DNA of 64,000 nt, from positions 56,870 through 120,869 of the forward strand of contig NZ_JAMQAW010000024.1 of NCBI RefSeq assembly GCF_023701525.1, written 5' to 3'. The notes under the pieces were generated by a model that was not told the origin of the DNA, did not search any database, and saw only the letters and a list, made by a program, of their open reading frames with translations. The position numbers were made by a program, and so were the translations under genes. The DNA is from Streptomyces albipurpureus (GTDB taxonomy: Bacteria > Actinomycetota > Actinomycetes > Streptomycetales > Streptomycetaceae). Shown here one piece after another: positions 1 through 8,650 of this stretch (within the stretch, counting starts at the first letter, position 1; every line of letters begins with the position of its first letter).

Positions 1-2
1 CC

Positions 3-389
3 CTCGGTGTTGCCCTCTACCTCCTGGACCGGACCCTGTTGTGGATGGAGGCTCGGGGATGGGTCTACTGGCGCAGACGCAAGGGTCTGTCATCCATCGG
101 CGTTGACTTCCTCCAAGAGGGCGACCCCGGTGCACGGGCCGTCAGGAACGCCATGGAGCAGGAGCGGGTGCGCAAGAACGTCAGACCCGCGGAGGGCCCA
201 CCAGGCCAGGTGGATCTGGAGAGCGGGGTAGTGCGTTTTCGATCCACCGCATCCGAGGCGGGGAGCCGTGCCCCCGACGCGGGAAGCCGTGCCGAGCCGT
301 CCGGTACGGAAGGCGCCCTACCGGGCGAGGGCGGCGCCAGGGCCGCTCGCCCGAGCTCCCAGGTGGCCGACGGAGGCGTGGACCGATGA
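3..389 (+). CDS. C-terminal part of a small membrane protein (partial)
   Basis: The reading frame is open from the first bases of the window, so the true start lies upstream. The visible part begins with a hydrophobic stretch (about LGVALYLLDRTLLW), followed by a basic Trp/Arg-rich cytoplasmic segment and a long Gly/Ala/Pro-rich tail. The composition, and the segment near residues 55-75 containing VDLESGVVRF, resemble small actinobacterial membrane proteins of the DUF6191 type, but this is recalled, not searched. It overlaps the next gene by four bases (ATGA), so the two are probably translationally coupled. Function unknown. Confidence 0.55.
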   Translation, partial: LGVALYLLDRTLLWMEARGWVYWRRRKGLSSIGVDFLQEGDPGARAVRNAMEQERVRKNVRPAEGPPGQVDLESGVVRFRSTASEAGSRAPDAGSRAEPSGTEGALPGEGGARAARPSSQVADGGVDR

Positions 390-736
390 GTGAACTCCTC
401 CCGTTGCTGGTCTTCGTCGGCGCACTTGCCGCGATCCTGGGCTTCTTCGCCTGGCTGGCATCCCTCGCACGACGCCGAGGTGTCGCCGGCGCGGCCATCC
501 GCGCCGCGATGGCCTCCCACGACGAGGCCTTTCGGATCACCGCTCATGACTCGTACTACGAGATCCAGGTACAGGCGGAACGCAAGGTGCCGATTCCGTC
601 CCCCGACGATCCATGGAAGCGGCGCCGGGTCGAAGCCGCTCAGCGGCGCGCTGGCGGTAGACGTCCGCCGCGGCCAAGGGCCCGGCGTTCCTGGTGGGGC
701 CCGCGTCGTCGGGGCCAACGCCCTCGGCGCGGATGA
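386..736 (+). CDS. Small single-pass membrane protein, unknown function
   Basis: A 116-residue protein starting on the ATGA overlap with the preceding gene. Residues about 4-27 form one strongly hydrophobic helix (LLPLLVFVGALAAILGFFAW), followed by a short soluble region (about 40-70) and a very Arg/Pro-rich basic tail (about 73-116). The last 40 residues look like low-complexity read-through, so the functional part may be only the first 75 or so. It is not recognised as a named family. The overlap implies an operon with the truncated gene upstream. Confidence 0.5.
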   Translation: MSELLPLLVFVGALAAILGFFAWLASLARRRGVAGAAIRAAMASHDEAFRITAHDSYYEIQVQAERKVPIPSPDDPWKRRRVEAAQRRAGGRRPPRPRARRSWWGPRRRGQRPRRG

Positions 737-954
737 TTTCGGCTAGCCCCCGCCACCGTTGCCCGGTTGCCCGGTTGCCCGGCTGCGCCGACAAGCCTGC
801 TAGCGGTCGCCGGCTCCCCATCTCTGCGGCTGGCGCCCCCATCGCTTACGGGGCAATCCGCTGGCCTGCCCCGTAACGGTCGGCTTGCGACGATGAGCGT
901 CGGTGACCTGCCATCGAGCCGGAGCAGCATCTGAGGCCGCGCCCGGGCCGCGGC

Positions 955-2130
955 TCAGAGCAGCGCGAACTGTCCCTCCGGGCCTTCCTCGGGATGGTCG
1001 AGCACCGAGGCCGGCCGGCGGGCGGCAGAGGGGAGGGGAAGTATCCCCGGGAGTTCGGCGAGCTGGTCCGTGGCCGCCGTCTTCAGCAGCTCCGTGCGAT
1101 CGGCCTCCACCTCGGCCAGCAGCGCCAGGACCGTGATGAGCTCCAACAGTTCGGACGTCCACTCCTGCGGCCAGGCCAGGGAGCCCAGCGCTTCCAGGGT
1201 TCCCGCACTGGCGGTTGCGGTGCGGCTGCCGAACCAGAGGTCGAGAACGCGTACCCCACCGCAGGAGAACTCCCAGGCCCCGGCCGGTACGGGCGAGATC
1301 CGGCCCGCGCCGATGGCGAGCGTCTCTTCGGTGGAGTCATACGCCATACCGGTCGGCTGTGCGTCGACCGCCGCGCGCACATAGGGGCGGCGGCCACCGG
1401 GCAGTCTCGGTCGCGCCCTGCCATGAGCACCGCGCAGTTGGATCTCCAGCATGCGGCGGCCGATGTCGATGCCCGCGGACCAGACGGTGGGGTCGGCGGG
1501 CAACGGGACCGTGCAGCCCGTGGGCGAGTGTCCGGCCGCGGCCACGATCCAGGCCAGCAGATCGTCCGCGGTGATCTCGCTCCCGTACAGCTTGCTCAGT
1601 GTCGGCAGCAGCCCGGGTGCGACATTGGGCTCTGCGCCGTCCGGTCGACGGTAGAGCGGGCGGATGCGGCCGGCCCTACCGGAGAGCGCATGGCCATCGG
1701 GCAGGAGCGCGGACGCCACGACCGAGGGGCCCCGGGTCTCCGCGCGCTCCGCGTTCTGCTCGATGACGAAGACCTGCCGGTCGTCCGCGACGCGCCATAG
1801 CTCCGGGCGGGCGAGGTCGATGAGCCGATGGTCCGGAATGAGCCACTGGTGGTCGAAGGCACCGTGGAGGATCCGCATCGGCTCGGGGCAGCGGCCGCTC
1901 TCCCGGGCGAAGCGGCCCGTTGCCGATCGCTGTCCGGGCAGTTGCCCCACGGCTGTGTGCGGTGTCCTGGTTCGGGTACAGCCGAACAGCGCGTCCTGCT
2001 CGGCGCCCCGCGCCCTGAGCACCGCGTCCCAGCGGGCCCTGAGCGCACCCGCGTCCGGGGAGAGCACCCAGGAACGTCCCATTCGCAGCGGTCGTACGCC
2101 CCAGGGCATGAGGTCGTCGAGCATCAGCAT
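955..2130 (-). CDS. Type ISP restriction-modification C-terminal specificity domain protein (orphan)
   Basis: The protein is about 391 residues if it starts at the ATG at 2130, which has an AGGA seven bases upstream; an earlier in-frame ATG at 2172 would add 14 residues. The text is typical of the C-terminal target-recognition region of type ISP restriction-modification enzymes: LMPWGVRPLRMGR near the start, FDHQWLIPDHRLIDLARPELW at about residue 95, a segment RLPGGRRPYVRA in the middle, and the ending LDHPEEGPEGQFALL. There is no helicase motif and no methyltransferase motif (NPPY or FxGxG), so this is a stand-alone domain in a usually much larger family. No partner methylase or nuclease lies next to it. 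It follows the GntR gene by about 145 bp on the same strand. Whether it acts in restriction is unproven. Confidence 0.7.
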   Translation of the reverse strand: MLMLDDLMPWGVRPLRMGRSWVLSPDAGALRARWDAVLRARGAEQDALFGCTRTRTPHTAVGQLPGQRSATGRFARESGRCPEPMRILHGAFDHQWLIPDHRLIDLARPELWRVADDRQVFVIEQNAERAETRGPSVVASALLPDGHALSGRAGRIRPLYRRPDGAEPNVAPGLLPTLSKLYGSEITADDLLAWIVAAAGHSPTGCTVPLPADPTVWSAGIDIGRRMLEIQLRGAHGRARPRLPGGRRPYVRAAVDAQPTGMAYDSTEETLAIGAGRISPVPAGAWEFSCGGVRVLDLWFGSRTATASAGTLEALGSLAWPQEWTSELLELITVLALLAEVEADRTELLKTAATDQLAELPGILPLPSAARRPASVLDHPEEGPEGQFALL

Positions 2131-2274
2131 GGGGATATCCTGCCCGACCTGCCGTGACCCGTCGCCACCCATGGGTCGTTGGCTGGGGGCCGGGGCCCTC
2201 CCGGCTGGATCCTGACGGGCTCCCCCGATCCAGCCGAAAGTCCCTGGCCGCGAGGAGTCCGTGGCGGAGGAGCC

Positions 2275-3027
2275 TCACTCGGCGTCGACGGTGACCGAGA
2301 AGGAGAACCGGTCGCCCCGGTAGCGGATGCGCGCCACATCGACCACCTGGCCGGCCAGATCACAGGTGACGCCGGTGTAGTGCAGGATCGGGCTCAGCAA
2401 GGGCACCTTCAGCAACTCCGCCGTCAGCGGGTCCGCCAACCGCGCCTCCACCGTGTCGGTGATCCTGCCGATCCGCACCCCGACCGCGTCCCGTAGCACT
2501 TTGGTCATCGGCCAGCGCTCCAGGTCCTTCACATCGAGGCTGGCGGCGATGTCCGGGCGGACCGCGTTCTCCGCCCAGTTGGTCGGCTCACCGTTCTCAC
2601 CGTCGCATCGCAGCCGCCGGTACATGACCACCTCGGCCAGATCGGGAAAGTGCTCGGTCAGTTCGCCGGGCACCGGCTCGGGCCCATGGCCGAGGATCGT
2701 GGTCTGCTCGCCGGACTGCTGGGCCACGATCGCGTCGATCGAGCCCAGCAACCGTCTCGGGGCGCCGCGCCGGGCCCCCGGTTCGATAAAGGTCCCCCGC
2801 CGTCGATGCCGGCTGATGAGCCCTTCCTCCTCCAGCTCCTTGAGGGCCTGCCGCATGGTCAACACGCTCACGCGGTAGTGCGCGGCGAGTTGTTCCTCGG
2901 TGGGCAGCCGCAGCGAGGCTTCGGGCGTCCGGCCCAATATGGACGCGCGCAGCGACTGCGAGACCTGGTACCACAACGGCAACTTGCGGTTGAGGACCAG
3001 TGAGTCGGGAGCGAAGGAGGAGGGCAC
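2275..3027 (-). CDS. GntR/HutC-family transcriptional regulator
   Basis: A 250-residue regulator with an N-terminal GntR winged helix (about residues 17-83: LPTEEQLAAHYRVSVLTMRQALKELEEEGLI, then RRRGTFI) and a C-terminal UTRA ligand-binding domain of the HutC type (about 95-245, ending in RYRGDRFSFSVTVDAE). The stop of hmgA is only 12 bp upstream of this gene on the same strand, so the two are almost certainly cotranscribed. By context it may sense homogentisate or another tyrosine/phenylacetate catabolite, but the ligand is inference. Length and domain order are normal for the family. Confidence 0.85.
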   Translation of the reverse strand: MPSSFAPDSLVLNRKLPLWYQVSQSLRASILGRTPEASLRLPTEEQLAAHYRVSVLTMRQALKELEEEGLISRHRRRGTFIEPGARRGAPRRLLGSIDAIVAQQSGEQTTILGHGPEPVPGELTEHFPDLAEVVMYRRLRCDGENGEPTNWAENAVRPDIAASLDVKDLERWPMTKVLRDAVGVRIGRITDTVEARLADPLTAELLKVPLLSPILHYTGVTCDLAGQVVDVARIRYRGDRFSFSVTVDAE

Positions 3028-3039
3028 GGGGACTCCGTA

Positions 3040-4422
3040 TCAGGACTCGAAATGACGCTCAAGACCCTGCCACACGTTGTCGTAACCCTTCTGGAGATGG
3101 CGGGCGTTGGCCGCCTGCTCGGTTGCGGTCACCGGCCAGCGGGTCTCGAACATGAAGGCAAGACCGTCATTGATCTTCTGTGGCGCCAGCTCGGCGGCAC
3201 TGGCTCGGTCAAAGGTCTCGCGGTCCGGGCCGTGGGCCGACATCATGTTGTGCAGCGACCCGCCGCCCGGGACGAAGCCGCCTTCGCCTGCGGTCTTGGC
3301 GTCGTACGCACCCTCGATCAGACCCATGTACTCGCTCATCACATTGCGGTGGAAGTACGGCGGCCGGAAGGTGTCCTCACCGACCAGCCAGCGCGGCGCG
3401 AAGACCACGAAATCGACGCCGGCGAGCCCGGGAGTGTCCGACGGGGAGGTGAGCACGGTGAAGATCGAAGGGTCGGGATGGTCATAGGAGATGGTCCCGA
3501 TGACATTGAATCGGCGCAGGTCGTAGACGTACGGCACATGGTTGCCGTGCCATGCCACGACATCGAGCGGTGAATGGGCGTAGTCGGCGGACCAGAGGTT
3601 GCCGCAGAACTTGGTGATCACCTGCACCGGTCGATCGGCTTCGGATTCATACGCGGCGGTCGGGGCGAGGAAGTCCCGGGCGTTCGCCAGTCCGTTCGCT
3701 CCGATGGGGCCGAGATCGGGGAGCTGGAAGGGCTGTCCGTAGTTCTCACAGACATAGCCGCGAGCCCGCTCGTCCAGCAGTTCCACGCGGAACCGCACAC
3801 CGCGCGGGATCAGGGCCACCTCGCCGGGGCGGGCGGCCAGCCGGCCCAGCTCGGTGACGAGCAGCAGGCCACCGTGCTCGGGGACGATCAGCAGCTCACC
3901 GTCGGCGTCGCTGAAGACCCGGTCCATGGCGGCGTTGGCGTGGTACAGGTGCACGGCCATGCCCGACCGCTGGGTGGTGTCCCCATTGCCGCCCAGCGTC
4001 CACAGTCCGGCGAGCCAGTCCGTACCCGGGGCCGGTTCCGGCTGAGGGCTCCAGCGCAGCCGGTTGGGGTCGGGTACGGATTCGGTGAAGGGGGCGCTGC
4101 GCAGCGAGCCGTTGCCGATGCGGCTGAAGGGCGGATGCGCGGCTGACGGGCGGATGCGGTACAGCCAGGAACGACGGTTGCGGGCGCGGGGCTCGGTGAA
4201 CGCTGAGCCGCTGAGCTGTTCCGCGTACAGCCCGAGTGGAGCGCGCTGGGGTGAGTTCTGACCCAGCGGAAGAGCTCCGGGGACCGCCTCGGAGCTGTGT
4301 TCATTGCCGAAGCCGGAGGAGTACGTCAGTGATTCGGTGTCTTTGCGTGCTTGCTCGGCCCGTGTGGACAGGGTGCCCGCCTGCCCGGCCCGCGTCTGCT
4401 GGGTCTGCCCGATCCCGCTCAT
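3040..4422 (-). CDS. hmgA: Homogentisate 1,2-dioxygenase
   Basis: This mononuclear Fe(II) enzyme opens the ring of homogentisate to maleylacetoacetate in tyrosine and phenylalanine degradation, in the cytosol. The protein is 460 residues. The family start YSSGFGNEHSSEAVPGALP is present, as are the iron-ligand region YFHRNVMSEYMGLIEG (His and Glu) and SLHNMMSAHGPD (second His). I chose the ATG at 4422 (MSGIGQ) because a GGGAG ribosome site lies 6 bp upstream; an earlier ATG at 4458 would overlap the divergent promoter. It is followed 12 bp later by a GntR gene and diverges from a TetR gene across a strong palindrome (4446-4467). The remaining pathway enzymes are not in this window. Confidence 0.95.
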   Translation of the reverse strand: MSGIGQTQQTRAGQAGTLSTRAEQARKDTESLTYSSGFGNEHSSEAVPGALPLGQNSPQRAPLGLYAEQLSGSAFTEPRARNRRSWLYRIRPSAAHPPFSRIGNGSLRSAPFTESVPDPNRLRWSPQPEPAPGTDWLAGLWTLGGNGDTTQRSGMAVHLYHANAAMDRVFSDADGELLIVPEHGGLLLVTELGRLAARPGEVALIPRGVRFRVELLDERARGYVCENYGQPFQLPDLGPIGANGLANARDFLAPTAAYESEADRPVQVITKFCGNLWSADYAHSPLDVVAWHGNHVPYVYDLRRFNVIGTISYDHPDPSIFTVLTSPSDTPGLAGVDFVVFAPRWLVGEDTFRPPYFHRNVMSEYMGLIEGAYDAKTAGEGGFVPGGGSLHNMMSAHGPDRETFDRASAAELAPQKINDGLAFMFETRWPVTATEQAANARHLQKGYDNVWQGLERHFES

Positions 4423-4445
4423 CGTCCGCTCCCGGTGCCGAAAGA

Positions 4446-4467
4446 ATCCTATGGACAACCGTAGGAT
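4446..4467. promoter_or_regulatory. Palindromic operator candidate between hmgA and the divergent TetR gene
   Basis: The 22 bp read ATCCTA, ten spacer bases, then TAGGAT, with an additional matched GG/CC pair inside the spacer. It lies 24 bp upstream of the hmgA start and 38 bp upstream of the TetR start chosen here, where a TetR dimer would repress both divergent promoters. Inference from symmetry and position. Confidence 0.6.
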
Positions 4468-4504
4468 TGCAGAACTGTCCCGTCAACGGCGTCGGAACGG
4501 CACG

Positions 4505-5119
4505 ATGAGGCGCGGATTCCATGGCCGGTTACGCCGTGCGCCGGTGCAGCGGCGCAGCGCCGAACGGCTCGCCCGAATACTGGATGCGTGTGCGGATCTG
4601 CTGGACGAAGTCGGCTATGAGGAACTGTCGACTCGTGCCGTGGCGGCGCGGGCGGGGGTGCCCATCGGTTCGGTCTACCGCTTCTTCGGCAACAAGAGGG
4701 CGCTCGCCGATGCGCTGGCCGAGCGAAATCTCGATCGGTACACCACGCGGATCACCGAGCGGCTACCGGTACCGCCCGACGGGGACTGGCGCGGGCTCCT
4801 CGATGCCGCACTCGACGAGTATCTGGCGATGAAGCGAACCGCCCCTGGCTTCTCGCTGATCGACTTCGGTCATCAGCTCCCCGCGGGGGCCCCTGCGGGC
4901 GGCGCCAATGGCCATGTGGCCGATTCCCTCGTTGACCTGGTCGCCGCCCACGTCGGGCGCGCGGTGGACGAGGAACTGCGCCGGGTGGTGCTGATCGCCG
5001 TGGAAGCCGCGGACGCCTTGCTGCGACTGGCCTTCCGGATGGAGTCCACCGGGGATGAGGTGATCATCGGGGAGACCAGGGAGTTGTTGCGGGCGTATCT
5101 GGCGCGGGTGCTGGATTGA
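4505..5119 (+). CDS. TetR/AcrR-family regulator, divergent from hmgA
   Basis: A 204-residue regulator. The N-terminal TetR helix-turn-helix is clear at about residues 17-62 (RILDACADLLDEVGYEELSTRAVAARAGVPIGSVYRFFGNKRAL). The C-terminal ligand domain is family-typical and ends RELLRAYLARVLD. I prefer the ATG at 4505 with GGAACGG upstream; the ATG at 4451 would sit inside the palindrome at 4446-4467. Divergent arrangement with hmgA suggests it controls homogentisate breakdown, itself, or the CitMHS gene downstream. The ligand is unknown. Confidence 0.85.
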   Translation: MRRGFHGRLRRAPVQRRSAERLARILDACADLLDEVGYEELSTRAVAARAGVPIGSVYRFFGNKRALADALAERNLDRYTTRITERLPVPPDGDWRGLLDAALDEYLAMKRTAPGFSLIDFGHQLPAGAPAGGANGHVADSLVDLVAAHVGRAVDEELRRVVLIAVEAADALLRLAFRMESTGDEVIIGETRELLRAYLARVLD

Positions 5120-5317
5120 GGGTCGAGCGCGCTGGGTTGAAGGGCCGGGAACGAGGGAAGCCAAAGAAGCCGGAGGTCAGCGCGGTGTCCGCGTTGACCT
5201 GGTGTTTTGCTCGTATTGCTCGCATGTCAACACCTTGTTAACAGCTTTTGGCGCCCCCTAACGTCGTCCGGACCGCCGAACCGGTGGGAGTTCAAGGATG
5301 AACGTGAGGTACCCCCC

Positions 5318-6838
5318 ATGCTGACAATCCTCGGCTTCACCATGATCGCGACCTTTCTGGTCCTGATCATGATGAAGAAGATGTCGCCCATCGCGGCACT
5401 GATCCTCATACCCGCCCTCTTCTGCGTGCTCGTCGGCAAGGGCGCGCACCTCGGCGACTACGTCATCGAAGGCGTCGGCAACCTCGCCCCCACCGCGGCG
5501 ATGCTGATGTTCGCCATCGTCTACTTCGGCGTGATGATCGACGTCGGTCTCTTCGACCCGATCGTCCGGGGCATCCTGCGCTTCTGCAAAGCAGATCCGA
5601 TGCGGGTGGTGGTGGGTACCGCCCTGCTCGCCGCGATCGTCTCGCTGGACGGCGACGGCTCCACCACCTTCATGATCACCGTCTCGGCGATGTACCCCCT
5701 CTACAAGCGGTTGAAGATGAGCCTGGTCGTCATGACCGGAATCGCCGCGACCGCCAACGGGGTGATGAACACCCTGCCCTGGGGCGGGCCCACCGCACGG
5801 GCGGCCACCGCCCTCAAGTTGGACGCCGCCGACATCTTCGTACCGATGATTCCGGCACTCGCCGTGGGGCTGCTCTTCGTCTTCATCCTCGCGTACGTGC
5901 TGGGCATGAGGGAGCGCAAGCGGCTCGGGTACCTCTCCCTGGACGAGGTGCTGGCGCCGGAGTCGGACACGGTACTGGTCGCCACCGGTGGCGGAGCAGA
6001 CGCCACCGCTCCGCTGGGCCGGGGCGCTTCGGCGAAGGGGAAGGGCGCCAGTGCCACGGGGGGCAAGGCGGCCGGCACGGGCAAGAGGGCCGGGCGGGGC
6101 GGCGCGGGAGTCCCGGGCCCGGAGGGTTCCTCCCAGACCGCGGGGTCCACCGGTGCCATGGACGCCTCGGACGGCCTCGACGGCCAGGACGACGGATTCC
6201 AGGGCCTCGACCCCGACCGCGAGACCCTTCGTCCCAAGCTCTACTGGTTCAACGCCGGCCTCACCATCGCCCTTCTCACGGCGATGATCATGGAGCTGCT
6301 GCCCATCCCGGTGCTCTTCCTCCTCGGCGCGGCACTCGCTCTGACGGTCAACTACCCGAACATGAACGACCAGCGGGCCCGTATCGGCGCGCACGCCGAG
6401 AACGTGCTCAATGTCGCCGGCATGGTCTTCGCCGCCGCGGTCTTCACCGGGGTGCTCACCGGCACCGGCATGGTCAAGCACATGGCGGACTGGCTCGTGG
6501 GGGCCATCCCCGAAGGCATGGGCCCGCACATGGCCATCGTCACGGGACTGTTGAGTCTTCCTCTCACCTACTTCATGTCGAATGACGGCTTCTACTTCGG
6601 AGTGCTTCCGGTGCTCGCGGAAGCCGGAGCGGCCCACGGTGTCTCGCCGTTGGAGATCGCCCGCGCCTCGCTCGTGGGACAGGCGCTGCACATGTCCAGC
6701 CCGCTGGTGCCCGCCGTCTATGTACTCGTCGGTATGGCCAAGGTCGAGTTTGGCGACCACACGCGGTTCACCGTGAAATGGGCCGCACTCACCTCACTGG
6801 TGGTACTTGCCGCCGGGGTGGTGATCGGGATCATCTGA
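5318..6838 (+). CDS. CitMHS-family citrate/divalent-cation:H+ symporter
   Basis: A 506-residue polytopic membrane protein with about 11-12 hydrophobic segments. The CitMHS signatures are visible: LDGDGSTTFMITVSAMYPLY in the first half, GVMNTLPWGGPTARA, and LTYFMSNDGFYFGVLPVLAEAG in the second half. The family takes up metal-complexed citrate. The start is the ATG at 5318 preceded by GTGAGGT. Residues about 210-305 form an unusually long Gly/Ala/Lys/Ser-rich cytoplasmic loop between the two halves, which looks like low-complexity expansion. The upstream region carries TTGTTAACAG near 5232, a possible operator. A strong hairpin follows at 6882. Confidence 0.88.
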   Translation: MLTILGFTMIATFLVLIMMKKMSPIAALILIPALFCVLVGKGAHLGDYVIEGVGNLAPTAAMLMFAIVYFGVMIDVGLFDPIVRGILRFCKADPMRVVVGTALLAAIVSLDGDGSTTFMITVSAMYPLYKRLKMSLVVMTGIAATANGVMNTLPWGGPTARAATALKLDAADIFVPMIPALAVGLLFVFILAYVLGMRERKRLGYLSLDEVLAPESDTVLVATGGGADATAPLGRGASAKGKGASATGGKAAGTGKRAGRGGAGVPGPEGSSQTAGSTGAMDASDGLDGQDDGFQGLDPDRETLRPKLYWFNAGLTIALLTAMIMELLPIPVLFLLGAALALTVNYPNMNDQRARIGAHAENVLNVAGMVFAAAVFTGVLTGTGMVKHMADWLVGAIPEGMGPHMAIVTGLLSLPLTYFMSNDGFYFGVLPVLAEAGAAHGVSPLEIARASLVGQALHMSSPLVPAVYVLVGMAKVEFGDHTRFTVKWAALTSLVVLAAGVVIGII

Positions 6839-6881
6839 GGTCTGTCGCCCTGATTGCACAGTGCCACGGATAGAGGCCAGA

Positions 6882-6935
6882 GCGTCAGGGGTGTGGGAGC
6901 CGATTCGATCACTTCGGCTCCCGCACCCCTGACGC
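6882..6935 (+). terminator. Long hairpin terminator after the CitMHS gene
   Basis: Two 22-base arms (GCGTCAGGGG... and ...CCCCTGACGC) pair with a single mismatch around a 10-base loop, followed by TTTCG. It lies 44 bp after the stop codon. Confidence 0.8.
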
Positions 6936-6939
6936 TTTC

Positions 6940-7279
6940 GCGTTCCCACACACCCAGGGAACTGCCGTCTGTCCGTTGGCTGGTGCGGCGGTGTCCATGC
7001 CGGCGCATCGGAGTATCGCCTGGTGAGACGCCCGAGGTGGTGAGGGCTCTTTTTGTCACGCTTGGCGTGCTCCTGTCGGCGGTCAGGGCGCCGATGATGT
7101 GTGCGGAAGCCAACTCGTGGGGAAATGAAAGCCGTTCAAGATTCCGGCAGGGCAAGGCGCCGGTGTAGCTGCTCCGGACCGAAAGCACTGTTCCAATTTA
7201 CGTCGATGTTATTCCCCGGCCGGGATTATTCGACTATTTTCAAGCCCCCAGCCGCTCCCCACATCCCCCGGCGGAACAT
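6940..7279. other. Intergenic region without a supported gene
   Basis: About 340 bp between the terminator and the ABC ATPase gene. Short frames on both strands have no family features. The last 100 bp are AT-richer (TTCCAATTTACGTCGATGTTATTC) and probably hold the promoter of the ATPase gene. Confidence 0.4.
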
Positions 7280-8650
7280 ATGACTCGCTCTATTACCCTG
7301 CAGAGTGTCAGCAAGCGATACGGACGAGCTGCCCGTGCCGTCGATCGATTCACTCTCGACGTCAAACCGGGCGAATTCGTCGTGCTCCTAGGCCCCTCGG
7401 GCTGCGGGAAAACGACCGTTCTCCGCATGATTGCCGGACTGGAAACGATCACCGACGGCGAGCTTCTCCTCGATGGAGAGCCCGCCAACCATTTGTCTCC
7501 GGGCGATCGATCCATCGCCATGGTCTTCCAGAACTTCGCCCTCTATCCCAACATGACCAACCGCGAGAACATCGGCTTCCCCCTTCGGGTGGGCGACCCT
7601 CGTGGGGACCGCCGCCCCCACGTCGACGCCACCGCCCGGATGCTCGGCATCGAGGACGTCCTCGACCGCTACCCCTACCAACTCTCCGGCGGAGAGCGAC
7701 AGCGGGTCGCCATGGGGCGGGCGATCTCCCGGCAGCCGTCGGTCTTCCTGATGGACGAGCCGCTGTCCAATCTGGAAGCCAAGCTGCGCAATCGGCTCCG
7801 GGCCGAGATAGCCCAGCTCACCAAGGAACTGGGCGTCACCACCATCTACGTGACCCAGGACCAGGCCGAGGCCATGTCACTGGGCCACCGGGTCGCCGTG
7901 ATGCGCGGTGGTGTGCTCCAGCAGGTCGGCACCCCGCGCGATATCTACGCCGTACCCGAGAACGTCTTCGTCGCCGCGTTCATCGGCACCCCGCGGATCA
8001 ATCTCCTCCAGGCTGTCGTGCATGCGCCACTGGACGGTGGAATGTCACTCGACCTCGGCAGACAGCGACTGAACCTGCCCGAACCGCTCAGTGTCGACCA
8101 CCAGTTGCTGCGCATCCAGCAAGGGCGGCAGATCATCGTCGGGCTGCGCTCCGAGGCCACCAGGGTCGGCCTGCCCAGCCAGGCCCGCCCTGGTGAGGTG
8201 CCACTGACGGGCACCGTTGAGTACACCGAGTACCAGGGGCACGAGGCCCTGGTCTACGTCAACATCGGCTCCCGATCGGCGATCGTGCCCAACCTGGAGT
8301 CGCCCCGACCCACCATCTCTCCGCGCCGCCTCAGAAACCGCGGGAAGGACAACGGCACCATGCTGACCAGGTGGAAGGAGCGGATGAACACCTATCTCTC
8401 CGGTCCCCCGGCCATTTTGGAAGAGTCGGGACCGCAGCCCTACGGGCCGCCCGCCGGGTACGGGCCGCACGACCCGGGACGTCCGCCCGTCCCGGCCAAC
8501 TCGCTCGTCGTCAGGACCAGCCCCAACCTCTGGCTCCAGCCGGGTGCCCGGGTGCCGCTGCTGGTCGATCTCGCCCATCTCTACGTCTTCGACCACCACG
8601 GGAGAAGGATCTGTCCTGCCCCCGCTGAGCTGCTCGGCATAGAAAGCTGA
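7280..8650 (+). CDS. Orphan sugar-type (MalK/UgpC-like) ABC transporter ATPase with altered H-loop
   Basis: A 456-residue ATPase of the carbohydrate-uptake family. Walker A is GPSGCGKT at residues 39-46, the Q-loop FQNFALYPNMT is at about 83-93, the signature LSGGERQRVAMGRA at about 134, and Walker B VFLMDEPLSN at about 155. A C-terminal MalK-type TOBE region follows, with an extra proline/glycine-rich insertion near 375-400. The H-loop, normally VTHDQ, reads VTQDQ here (codon CAG), so the switch histidine is missing. No permease or binding-protein gene is adjacent, so it may serve several importers, as MsiK does, or be regulatory. No clear ribosome site is visible before the ATG. Confidence 0.85.
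   Translation: MTRSITLQSVSKRYGRAARAVDRFTLDVKPGEFVVLLGPSGCGKTTVLRMIAGLETITDGELLLDGEPANHLSPGDRSIAMVFQNFALYPNMTNRENIGFPLRVGDPRGDRRPHVDATARMLGIEDVLDRYPYQLSGGERQRVAMGRAISRQPSVFLMDEPLSNLEAKLRNRLRAEIAQLTKELGVTTIYVTQDQAEAMSLGHRVAVMRGGVLQQVGTPRDIYAVPENVFVAAFIGTPRINLLQAVVHAPLDGGMSLDLGRQRLNLPEPLSVDHQLLRIQQGRQIIVGLRSEATRVGLPSQARPGEVPLTGTVEYTEYQGHEALVYVNIGSRSAIVPNLESPRPTISPRRLRNRGKDNGTMLTRWKERMNTYLSGPPAILEESGPQPYGPPAGYGPHDPGRPPVPANSLVVRTSPNLWLQPGARVPLLVDLAHLYVFDHHGRRICPAPAELLGIES

Noticed and set aside
5258..6760. Long minus-strand frame of 500 codons
   Set aside because: It is antisense to the clear CitMHS gene, with His/Arg/Gly-rich composition and no domain; a third-position GC artefact.
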